Below are positions 1 through 10,420 of a stretch of 64,000 nucleotides of DNA, one piece after another; position 1 is the first letter of the stretch; every line of letters starts with the position of its first letter. The translations under genes were made by a program, and so were the position numbers. The notes beneath the pieces were generated by a model. That model ran no database searches. It worked only from the letters and a program-made list of their open reading frames with translations, and was not told the origin of the DNA. The stretch spans positions 15,307,623 through 15,371,622 of the forward strand of contig CM055100.1 of NCBI GenBank assembly GCA_029204225.1, written 5' to 3'. This stretch comes from Diphasiastrum complanatum (Eukaryota; Streptophyta; Lycopodiopsida; Lycopodiales; Lycopodiaceae).

Positions 1-299
1 CGAAAGGTAGTGGAACCTGGTGATACATTAATAATGTATATCCCCCTTGTTCCTCGTGGACTTGTATGTCCTAGTGCTGTCCTCCCTACAGAACGATCAC
101 CGAATGAGCATATTTGGAGAAGTTAGAAGACCTAAAAATGTTTTATTCATGACAATAAGTAGTGCACATCACCTAGTAGCATTCAAAAGTATATGCTATC
201 TACCAACAAATGCTCATCTTTTGCTTTCAAATATTGAAAGAGCTACCAAAATGTATGTGATCTACAGATCATTAATTTTATAGCAAAACAGAAAAGAAA

Positions 300-1351
300 T
301 TAGCCATAGCTTCTCATTGTTGTCTCAATGGCATCATCTAACAAAACTTGGCTGAAAAATAGATGTTCTTTACTGGCACAATGCTGGCTTGTGAGAAAGA
401 TGTTATGGAATTCCAAAGCTAGTCTACTGGAAAAATTTTCTAATAGACTTGACTTATTTTCTTGAAACTTACATGGTTCTTGAATAACAACTTCTTTTCC
501 TTCCCATTTCACATACCTAGCTATTTCATGCATGATAAACGTGTCATTGTCACATCTCAAGACTCAATTCTGTCGTCTTAGTTTTGAATAGCCAATAATT
601 TATAAAGAAGGTGCAATCTTAACATCCCATTCTTTGGCCCTCATTCTGGATAGCACATTGAGATAAAATAACCTATCTAGTCTTCTGAGTTCTGCTACTT
701 TGTTTTCCACACTACGAGATCCCCATATTTGCTTAGTATGAGAGACCATTTTATGGTACATGATGTCAAAGTCATTTGCAGCCATATACGAAGGTCTGCG
801 ACCTTCTGTCTCTATGGATTATGTAATGAAGGCTGTCCTCATCGTTTCAGATTTCAAAGTCAATTTCATTCTGAAGATAGCTCTCTTTTTCCCTAACCAA
901 ATCCAACATTGGTTAATGCCAATCCTTCTTGTTCTACTTATAAGCAATCCTCATTTCACTAGAGCTGTGACCAGACTTTCCAACCTTCCCAATGAAACCT
1001 TTGTAAGCATCGATTTGACCAGCTTTTGATAGAAAATAGCTCGTAACGTTCCTACTATGTAGTTCATTGGTTTGGTAGCATCTTTCTTGAAGTTGAGAGG
1101 TGTGATTCCACGTACGTGCATGGTTGTGGACATCCAGAAGGCCCGCAGCCAGTGTTACAGCTTTTGTGCCCAAAGTGGTTGCCTTCTGCGATTAAGTGGA
1201 GCATCGTCTCGAACACCATTGGAACTTGTAAATGAAAGATATAAATTGATGTACATTTTCCAGCTACTGCTTTATCTACCTGCAAGGAGAACTTACTGCT
1301 CTTAAACATGTTGCAATAAGGGATGTGACAAGACGCTGTAGACACTAACAA
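300..1351 (-). other. coding-like segments of an unidentified gene
   Basis: Several minus-strand open stretches lie end to end here: about 1351-1064, 1173-934, 785-600 and 560-300. They read like protein (for example HLIAEGNHFG, then AVTLAAGLLDVHNHA in the next frame, ELRRLDRLFYLNVLSRMRAKEW, and a last piece ending TTMRSYG then stop). A one-base shift near 1165 would join the first two pieces. They lie downstream of the TrmB-like gene on the same strand, with a separate terminal stop, so they could be exons of a second gene or a decayed gene. I recognise no family. Confidence 0.3.
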
Positions 1352-1924
1352 TGTTAGAGAAACTAGAGTTAAATGTAGAATGCCAGCAATGCATAGCTGT
1401 AATTCTATATATGCTCTCTTCCATACTGATTTGAAAAGGAGTGCTCTTTAGATTTCTGGAATGGCTTAACACAATCATCTACAAAGGCTCTTGTGTATAG
1501 AACCTCTAACTATAGCTTCCTTTTCTGCAAAAATAATTTTCATTCACATCCTGGATAATAATGTACATCGGATTGCAACCAAGATACGAAACGCTAAATC
1601 AATCATTGAGATGTGAATTCGTGAAGTTTAGGAAGGCATACAGAGAGATGCCATTTGCACACCACTGATTCCTGAAGGAATTTCTTTGTATCAGAGATGT
1701 AATATAGAACACTATTATGCAGGACCCTCATCCACTGAAGGTGGTTAAGAAACAGGGGGCCTGCCCAATAAGTACCTTAATGTGTAGCCTTGTTCTCAGC
1801 TATAAACATGAAATTTTGTGAAGGAAGAAACAATCACAGTATCTCAGACTGTGCCATAGAAAACTTGGCACCAGTTTCATAACCAAGCAGTTAGTGGATG
1901 GCAATATCATACCTGACAAATATG

Positions 1925-4900
1925 TCAAACTCTTTCATAGAGCAAACGAAACATTGGAAGTCCTCGACCTAAAACCGCAACTTCTCTTTCTGTAGGGACT
2001 CCAGTGGGATTCTCTGGATACCATTCCTTCTCCTCTATCGAAGTAGATTCGTGCTTTTTAACAAGAACAAGAGAATCTCCTAAGTGTTCTTTGAAGTGTC
2101 GTTTCATGTCAAGTACAACCTCCTCCACATCTGACTCTAGAAAAATCTGCTGCCACAAAGCATTCAAATCACAATGTAACAGATGCAACGAACAAGTAAT
2201 ACATAGATATTAGTGCATACCTCCTGCAACTTGCAACTCATAGACAGCCCATGAGGAAACACTATTCTATGAAGAAACAGCTAAAATTGTCTAGATTGTG
2301 CAAGCTACGTTGTAGAGCATGGAAATCAGAGTGGTTGGCAGAAGAAAATATATGTCCTGTTCTTGCGATGCTTATGTGCTCTGATAATAATAATTGCAGT
2401 GAGACTTTCTCATGTTGACTTGCAGTTTCCCATAACATATCAAAAAAGAGCTTAGTACTAGTACTTGAACTTACCTTTCCTCCTACAGCTAAGTACTTCA
2501 TGATAGCATTGACCAATGGTCGTTGAACGATTCGTCTCTTGTAATGCCTTGTTTTAAATTGAGGATCAGGGCACTGCACAAACAAATTAGAATCCTATGT
2601 GAACCAATCCCTTCTCCTAGGTTTGCAGATTTTGTAAAAAAAAAGCCAATTGATAACTACATAAATATAATAAAAATTGAATGTCATCTCAGATATAGAA
2701 ATAAACAACGTCTTATCAATCAAGACACACAGGCACCCTCTGTAGGTCCTAGATAAACTGTATGCAATTTAAACTTTGTTGTAGCATTTTAGGTGAGTTC
2801 AAAAGCACAGATTACCCCGTCAGAAGCTTGTTTAATCATTAAACAACCTATTGATTGAATCTGAAAATGTCAGTAGCAAACCACCATCCAACGATGAGGT
2901 GAATGTGAGCAAGGCTTAGGGATTTTGATCTTGCAAAGCGTCTTATGCCACGAATCACAATGCAAAACAGATCTAAAATTTCAGCATTGAAGCACCAGCA
3001 ATCTTTGAAGTAAAATAGAGCAAGTTTTCAGCTTTGAACTAAAAAAAGGATAACATATGGGGCTAAAGTTCTAGCAAGCAATAATTTGGGGAACTGTAGA
3101 CTGAAACTAGATCCTTCACCACCAAACCACTAGAATCCAAAAATGTGATCATTTCCTGAGAGCTAAGAAATTGTGCTTAAATGGATGAAGAAGATGATGA
3201 GGTCAAAGGTATCTGAACTTCCAAATGGTAAACACCAAAATCAGAAATTGAATGTAGACCCCTCGCCAATCTACTGTAGTGAGGCTCCAAAACATGATGA
3301 GAACCCAAAAAATGTGAAACTTACTTAGACAACCAAAGAAGATGATTGGCGTAGAACCGGAATTCTTACCTCTAAATATGTGATCAACAAACTACATATT
3401 GATTTCTCAATGGCCTACTGCAGGATGACAGGAAAAGCATTGAGCAAGCAGATCCAGCTATAACTTCAGCACCAAAAACAAAAAAGCTGGAGTGCCATGC
3501 TCATGTCCATCAGAAAACAACGTGTAAACAGATGGTCCATCGCATTTAGAATGGTGGCTATTTTATGTTGCACTTTAGGAGTTGAAATAACCAATAAATA
3601 AGTTGTGGGACCCTGTGGGTCCAGGACTCCAAAGAAGAAAACAATGGATCATCTATTGCAGATAGCACGGGCCTGAATATCAACTCTATGGCGCCCTAAT
3701 ATCCTGCCTATCACTGATTATCATAGGCTTACAAAAAGTTTCTTCTTGCGATTATTTGAGCATCAACTTACAAGGATTGAAACAAAAGTCAGCTTCCCCG
3801 GATAAGTTGCAAGGAGTGAATCGAGTGCAATTGTTGCATTTGCAGTTATGAAATGCCTGCACAAACCAACACAAAGAAATGATGTGAATGATCGGTGAGC
3901 ACATTATCGAGCTAACGTGACAAAAATGAGCTTGGTAGGCTAGCAGAAACTGTTGAGTTACTAAAATAACTGATGGAAGGAGGCAGAAAAAACCTTAACC
4001 CTCAATTGCTGAATGCATCACGAGAAGATCAGATGACCTTGTCAGCGTATTAAAAAGTGTCATATTTTCTAATCAGCCCTACAATTTCAACCAAGTAAAT
4101 GGTTCTGAAGAATAACCACAAGACAGGAAAACCTTCCATACATATTCTTCAGCTGAAGCTGTTCAGCCCAAGCGTTTGATCTCTCAACTAACTGCGCACC
4201 ATAAGACCAGATTTAAATTTTGGAACAAACTGCATAAACTACTCAGATATTCATACAGCATAAAAATGTTATAAAGCCAATAAACAGGTGCTGGAAGAAC
4301 ATGACAGAGTACAGAACATTGCACGTACTGAAACATGTCTTAAACAAACACATTGGTGAAACTTTTACTAAGCTTGAGCAGAGACATTCAGATGATGGAA
4401 ACTCAAAAAGAAAATGATACACATCTGCAATCCCATGCCAGTTGCGCTTATCTCAGTATGTACACTTTAGGGCCACTGCATTCCATCATGAAGTAGTCCT
4501 TTTGGATGGTAAGGTAGAAACAAAACAAGGCTAATATCTAAAAATATAAGCTTTTCAGGTCACTTGAATAGGTAGCAGTTCTAGCAGCAGCCAATAACAA
4601 TTTCAAATCAGAATTAATAGTTGTTTTCAATGTCAGTACTTACACTGAAGCGACTTACATAATGTCAAGGGTGCAGCAATCAGCATGAAAAGTAGACTGG
4701 AAAACTTTGAGTGCCTAGGATGATGGATCAACTGCATCATCTTGATGCATTCTTTAAAGATTGGGTAAATTGACAGTTGAGTTGATTTATTTAACAAGAT
4801 AAGAGATGACTTGAGAATTGAGCTTCAGAGCCGTGAGACCATTTTTTTGCCTTTCATCAGAATCGGCAAGAATAAACTGAAAGTCACATAACTAGGATTC

Positions 4901-5016
4901 CCCACACCGTCCAGAATAGAAAGGTTAAAATTGTACCTTATGGCGCACATCAAGACCCAAGAAGTTGGAAGAGCCTGAATTTCTCTTAGCCAGCAGCATC
5001 AGGAACCTACCACTTC
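1925..5016 (-). CDS. TrmB-like tRNA (guanine-N(7)-)-methyltransferase, 3' five exons
   Basis: The family uses S-adenosylmethionine to methylate N7 of guanine 46 in the tRNA variable loop. Five exons can be placed with AG/GT borders in compatible phases: 5016-4937, 4191-4142, 3856-3772, 2573-2475 and 2146-1925 (stop TGA at 1925-1927). In order they carry the SAM-binding part (GSGRFLMLLAKR, then LGLDVRHK), the LVER...AWAEQLQL helix, the FITANAT strand, the family signature CPDPQFKTRHYKRR followed by VQRPLVNAI, and the C-terminal NPTGVPTEREVAVLGRGLP with LLYERV. Together they give about 178 codons, the C-terminal two thirds of a plant homologue. Introns are 745, 285, 1198 and 328 bp. The first exon here starts in phase 1 (G|GA), so at least one 5' exon is missing; I could not find it up to 8.9 kb. 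Plant homologues are nuclear genes, often organelle-directed, but the targeting part is not visible. No stop or frameshift was found in the five exons. Confidence 0.85.
2586..3771. other. long intron of the TrmB-like gene
   Basis: This stretch lies between the exon ending at 3772 (donor GTAAGT) and the exon starting at 2573 (acceptor TGCAG). I see no further coding signal in it. Confidence 0.6.
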
Positions 5017-5146
5017 CTGCCATGTCAAAGATAGTATTTGCTCTTAAAAGCTTCACAAGAGGGCACTCCGACAAAGATGTAAAACAGACACCTATTTGTC
5101 TTGCTAGTGAGTATGCCTCAATCAAGTCATTCGAAACAGATGGCAT

Positions 5147-8100
5147 ACATATTATGAATGACTTCAGAGTTTAGAAGCTTCTAGCGTGACTTCCAGCAAG
5201 GACTTCCATATCAAAGTTTACGTGCAGGATAGCACCTGCATAACAAACAAGATGTGCCTTCAAATTTATACAATCCACCCACGGAGTCTTAGGCAATCAA
5301 CTCCATCGTGCATAGCATGGACTGAATGCTACAATCCCCCTACTCAAGTCATTAGCACCCGAGACTAGGTGCAGGTCACATGCGCAAGCATATTTCCACA
5401 TTAAAATTCATATATTTTTACATAGGCCAGCATAATGAGTTCCTATCATTCTCTGGAGGTAAAGGGCGACCTCAAAACAAATGAAGCACCAAAGAGCAAA
5501 GCCAATCAAATGAAGTACCGACTTCCTAGTAGAAAAGTGAAAAAGTCTCTAATTTCATCACTTAAGCTTTTTCGCAAGCCAATCAAATTAGGTACCTACT
5601 TCCTAGTAGAAAGGTGAGAAAGTTTCTAATTTCATCACTTAAGCTTCCTACATTTTTCGTGATCATCTAGTTTTTATGTCCACCCTAAAAAAGTCGTTGT
5701 CCTCAAACTGATTTGTCATGGGCTTAGGACTCTGTGCACTCAAAACTACGAGCTCTATCCAGTAGCTGCTCATGTCTATGCTGTTATGTATCTCAATCTT
5801 GTAATGTAACCAGGTTCTCAACCACGTTAGCACTTTGCTTACAAGAAGTACTTGACGTACAAGTACATCCCTATGTTAGCTCCAAATGGAACTATCGTCT
5901 TACACGCTTGTGACCCACTACGGTCCACAATGCTTGGAAAATATGTCGGTGCACTTTCCTCTTGGTAGCAACTTTGACTTCAGAGATCCCTATTGTTGTG
6001 AAGCATTGTTTGGAAAATAGTAAACTTCACACACTGATAAGTCATTTTTTGAGTTGTGGAATACTTGAGGAGTTCAACTTATTGATCGTAAGTTCAGAGT
6101 TGCCAGTAATTCTAATTTGGAACTATAATAGTATTTCTTAAGGAGTAAATTTGGAGCCAAGATGTGGTAAGATCGGTAGGCTTACTTCTCAAGGTTATAT
6201 CCTAGTTATAGATTAAATCACCCTGGACATTGTCTCAATGATCGAACTGAAATCTATAGATTGTCACCTAATTGGATCGAGGTTAATACGCCTAGGGTAC
6301 ATGGTAAACTAGCGTGAATAAAAAAACATTCACCAAAACTATTTGTTGACGGATATACCTTCTATGTAAAATTTACAGTACACATTCACCATAACTGCTT
6401 GTCTATACATCGCACATGAGTGACAAGTAGAGTGGATTATGGAAAAATGAAATTTTGCTAGGGTTGCTTGTCAATTTACAAGCATATTGCCTTCGGGTAA
6501 AGCTCCATTATGCTTATGTCTGGGTTCCTATAAGATGATTAATTGCTAGATTTGTTGGATTTCAATTCTCTCTCTCCCTAATCCTATAGCTAATGTAGAT
6601 CCATTCATTTGTTGTATATAATTACTTGTACAGTCGCACAATCTGCAGAAACACAAAGGTCTGCATAAATACACGGGATTGTCGAACAATTTGCAGAAAT
6701 ACACAAGAATCGCCAACAGGTGTCTGCTCGACAAAGTATCGACAAAATATCGAAACAACAACGACAAAATATTGAATCGACAATTGTCGAAGCATCTTTC
6801 GCAGCCTATTCGACCATCAACTATCGACTATTTCGATTCCACCCTAAGTGATTTCCGGCCTTGTCTTTCACGATCAAGCAAAATCTTCAACAGAATAAGA
6901 TTCTATCAGATAGCGACTGTCAACAGCTGAATATAGTGCATTAATCCATCTTGTAAATGCGCCTAAGCATTTTTTTGATTAGCTACCATGTGTGTGTGTG
7001 TGAGCTCCTCCCTCTCTTCAGCGTATTGTTGCTTCTACTATCGTGAATCTTAAAGTAAATCAAATTCGTATAGAGACATCATATTCGAAGATATCATATT
7101 GACCAAACCTAACAACCAGCAAAAGCTCTGAGTTGAGGAGAATATGCTCACCTGCATCCATCCACAACAACAACCGTGTTAGAACAGGGACATTATTGTG
7201 GGAACTACAGGTGTCTACACATATTTTCAGTTGTTATCCATGTCGCAACAAGTAGTCATTGCCAAGTTAGGTGACTCTAATTTTGTCCATATCATTAGTA
7301 AAAAGTCGGACATTGTTTCAGCTCTACTCAAAGTTACAAAATTAAAAGGTTAACAATGTATAATCAGTGCTTGAAAGTCAACAATTACATAAGTACGACT
7401 AAAGTAGACAATTACATCCAAACTAGTTTTAAAGTAGAGTTAAAAACTATCTGCCATTACCCTTTTCAGAATGCTTATCGGAACACCATCCCCTATCCTA
7501 AGTAACAACTTAGAGAAATATTTAAAAAAAACCTCGTTAATGAAAGTTAAGCATCAACGAGTAGTAAATTCATGATCATTTCATGTTTTGTGAAGGTAGG
7601 GCCCCTATTTGAGACAATGGATTTAGGCAATTCATGCAAACTGCTGGTTTTAGGCCACAAAAACACATTTTTGCTATATATTTGCAACCCCAGCGCCAAA
7701 TCAGATGGAATCAAGAGGTCACCCTAATGCTGCAGATCTGCTCCTATGAATTAAGAATGTTCGAACAAGGATTTGTCCTTCAATTACCAGGGCTGTTTCA
7801 GAACCCAAACTACCTCAGAAAATGTCTTTTCTCTCTCTATTGCTACACACAAGTTAAAACAAGGAATTAGATCTAAGAAATGCTCCAACAATTCCCCTGT
7901 AAAAGAGATTGACAACTTTCTCCCTTGCAAAGCTCCTCCTAAGACATACTAGTCTCCTCCCATCCATAGGCAAACCTTTAAGCACAGCTACCTCTTATCC
8001 AGTCCTATGACACATGGCACTCATGCGTGGGTGATCAGTCAGGCATACCATGTCAATCTTGACCCATAAATATGTAGCCAACTTAATGTTTAGCCAACCC

Positions 8101-8890
8101 CGTGCCCCAGCCATGCCTATATGGTCCTCTAGAACTAACCCTAGCCAACTGCACACCTAATTGCGGATCAATGCATGATGAGCTTAATCATCAGGTCACC
8201 TACCGTGACACATCAAGTGCCTAGTATTGGAGTGTGGGTTGTGGCCCACCACTGGCGGTCACCTAAACAAACTGGTCACTAGCCCTCTTGAGGTAAGTTA
8301 GGGCCATGATTGGGGCCTAGCAACTGAGGGGAGACATGCAGTTAGAAAACTCAGCAACTAGACAAGCCCCAGGATTTCAGCACCAAGTATCAGCTCTCCT
8401 TATTGGCATTAGCCGAGCTTCATGCCCAACTCATGTTCACGGCCTAAGAGACGAAGTCAATGTCTACAGTGAATGTATCATTCCTTAATTTGACAAAGAT
8501 GCTCGTTGGGGCCCACAACCATTCTGTTTTCGTCTTTGTGACCGGTCCAAGTGGAACAACCTTTTGTAGCAGCAAGCAAAACTCTTCACAATCGCTCAAC
8601 TTGTTTGGTTTGGCGACCACAATGCCTTCAAATTTTATGAAACAACTTTGCTTTGTGTGTTCACTACCTTATGGATGGATGTGTGGTTGGAAGTTGGGTT
8701 TTTCTTTTAAAATGTGATCGATGGTTAGGCTAGTTTACCTTGAGCATTCTATACAAGCATGTGTTGGTACAAATAAGTAGGCAAAAGTGATATTTGGGAA
8801 ACTGCTCTAGTTTAGCACCCTCTGAGGCATGGAGGAAACACTCGATCTACAATTTGAAGCTCCTGCAAGATAACCATCATGGCATCGAGG
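5147..8890. other. no gene recognised
   Basis: There are only short open stretches with no recognisable protein. The missing 5' exons of the TrmB-like gene were expected here but not found. A short (TG)n tract sits near 6988-7001, and a tandem duplication at 5504-5650 is listed separately. Confidence 0.5.
5504..5650. repeat. 77-bp tandem duplication
   Basis: Two adjacent units start with AATCAAA (5504 and 5581) and share a core TTCCTAGTAGAAA followed by CTAATTTCATCACTTAAGCTT-like sequence. They differ by scattered substitutions. Confidence 0.85.
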
Positions 8891-9316
8891 TATAGAACCC
8901 ACGGTTCTCAAAACCGTGGGTCCTGGGAACCACCAGAACCATGGTACGGTTCCTGTAGTTAATTAATTAATTTTTTTTTTTCCCAATTTCCCCCCCAACC
9001 CCCTCCCAAGTCATTTTTGGTCCTCATTTCATAAATTTCACAGATTTCACAAATGGTCCTCTGATTTCACAAATGATTTCACAGATTTTTGGATCTGATT
9101 TCAAAAATGATTTCACAGATTTCACCAGATTTCACAGACTTTTTTTGGCATTTGTTTGGGCTATTTTTGGGGGTGGGAAACAGAAAATTAATTAATTAAT
9201 TAATTAATTAACTGTATGGCTCACCACGGTTCCAGGCAAAAAAATTTGTGAACCGTAAGGTTCACTGTACGGTTCTCAGAACCGTGGTGAACCGTCGACG
9301 GTTCATTAATTCTATG
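8891..9316. mobile_element. non-autonomous hAT element (426 bp)
   Basis: The element begins TATAGAACCC and ends AATTCTATG, flanked by a perfect 8-bp direct repeat CATCGAGG (8883-8890 and 9317-9324), as expected for hAT transposition. Subterminal ACGGTTC/GAACCGT motifs occur at both ends. The inner part has a short run of GATTTCACA-type repeats. Its 3' portion, including TTAATTAA runs, matches the 3' end of hAT-1 (14200-14441), so it looks like a deletion derivative of that family. It has no coding capacity. Confidence 0.85.
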
Positions 9317-9328
9317 CATCGAGGTGCT

Positions 9329-9644
9329 CATTTGTCTTTGATTGACATGCTCTTAACTCATTGGTAAGGAGATCATTCCGATGAAGTAACAATGCTACGC
9401 AGGTTATTATGCGAGCTCATGAGTAGCTGCTAATATGCAAGAGCATGTCAACACCATAGAACCCGGTTCCCAGAACCGTGGGTCCTGGGAACCGTGGAAG
9501 GAACCGTATCATTTGTCTTTGATTGACATGCTCTTAACTCATTGGTAAAGAGATCATTCCGATGAAGTAACAATGCTACGCAGGTTATTATGCGAGCTCA
9601 TGAGTAGCTGCTATATGCAAGAGCATGTCAACACCATAGAACCC
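9329..9644. repeat. 181-bp tandem duplication spanning host flank and hAT-1 5' end
   Basis: The stretch starting CATTTGTCTTTGATTGACAT occurs at 9329 and again at 9510. Both copies run through AGAGCATGTCAACAC into CATAGAACCC, the hAT-1 terminus. The unit therefore contains flanking DNA plus about 50 bp of transposon end, so the duplication happened after hAT-1 inserted. The copies differ by few substitutions and a one-base indel in the flank, while the second transposon end is shortened. Confidence 0.85.
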
Positions 9645-9939
9645 ACGGTGAACCGTGGAAGGAACCGTACCATGGTCACCAATTTATTACATAAACTTGC
9701 AATACTGAATAGTAGTCAGAGCCCACATCATCGTCGCTCAAAACACTACCCATGCTTACCCAAGCACCCACGTACACATTTGATCCCACTTACATGCCAC
9801 GTACGGTTCATCTAAATAATTAATTAATCAATTAATTATTTTAATTCCCCCAAAACCCCTCAATCCTCGTTTTTGACCCTCATTTCACATTTTTTGTTGT
9901 AGAGGTTGAGAGAGAGGGCGCTTTGGTTTGAGAGAGAGG

Positions 9940-10235
9940 GCTGCTCAGATTGATGAGAGAGAAGAGGGCAGGGCAGAGAGACTGTAGCAGCCTTTGTAGA
10001 GAGATAAAATTAGGGTTTAGTTGTAGGTTTGCTTTTTTTGCTCAAAAATCAGGTTTTTTGACATTCCCTCATGCAAATAGGACTATTTTTAGGGTCTAGG
10101 CATTTCAGATCATAGAGAGAGATTTAGACAATCTAGAGAGAGACTGTACCAGCCCATCTAGAGAGAGAGGGATAGGGTTTAGGGTTTAGGTTCTTTTTTG
10201 GAGCAAAAAAACAGGTTTTTTACATTATGGAGGGC
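9940..10235 (+). repeat. imperfect direct repeat in hAT-1 leader
   Basis: Two blocks near 9975-10080 and 10136-10230 share AGAGAGACTGTA, then AGGGTTTAG, then a CAGGTTTTTT segment. They look like an old duplication in the 5' untranslated region of the transposase gene. Confidence 0.6.
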
Positions 10236-10420
10236 CTCTTTTGGGGTTTAGCTTGATAGGGTTCAAGGTTAGCATTCCCAGGTTCGTTGCATTGCGTGGG
10301 AGCACGTATCCACTTATCCAGGACCAGTTTCCTCTGACCGAACAATAACTCCTTTGTCTTTTCTTGCACTTCTTCCGTACTTCACTTCCGTACTTCCTAT
10401 TTCCTATACCGTCTCACACC

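Noticed and set aside
6989-7001. Short (TG)n run
   Set aside because: Only about six units; not informative.
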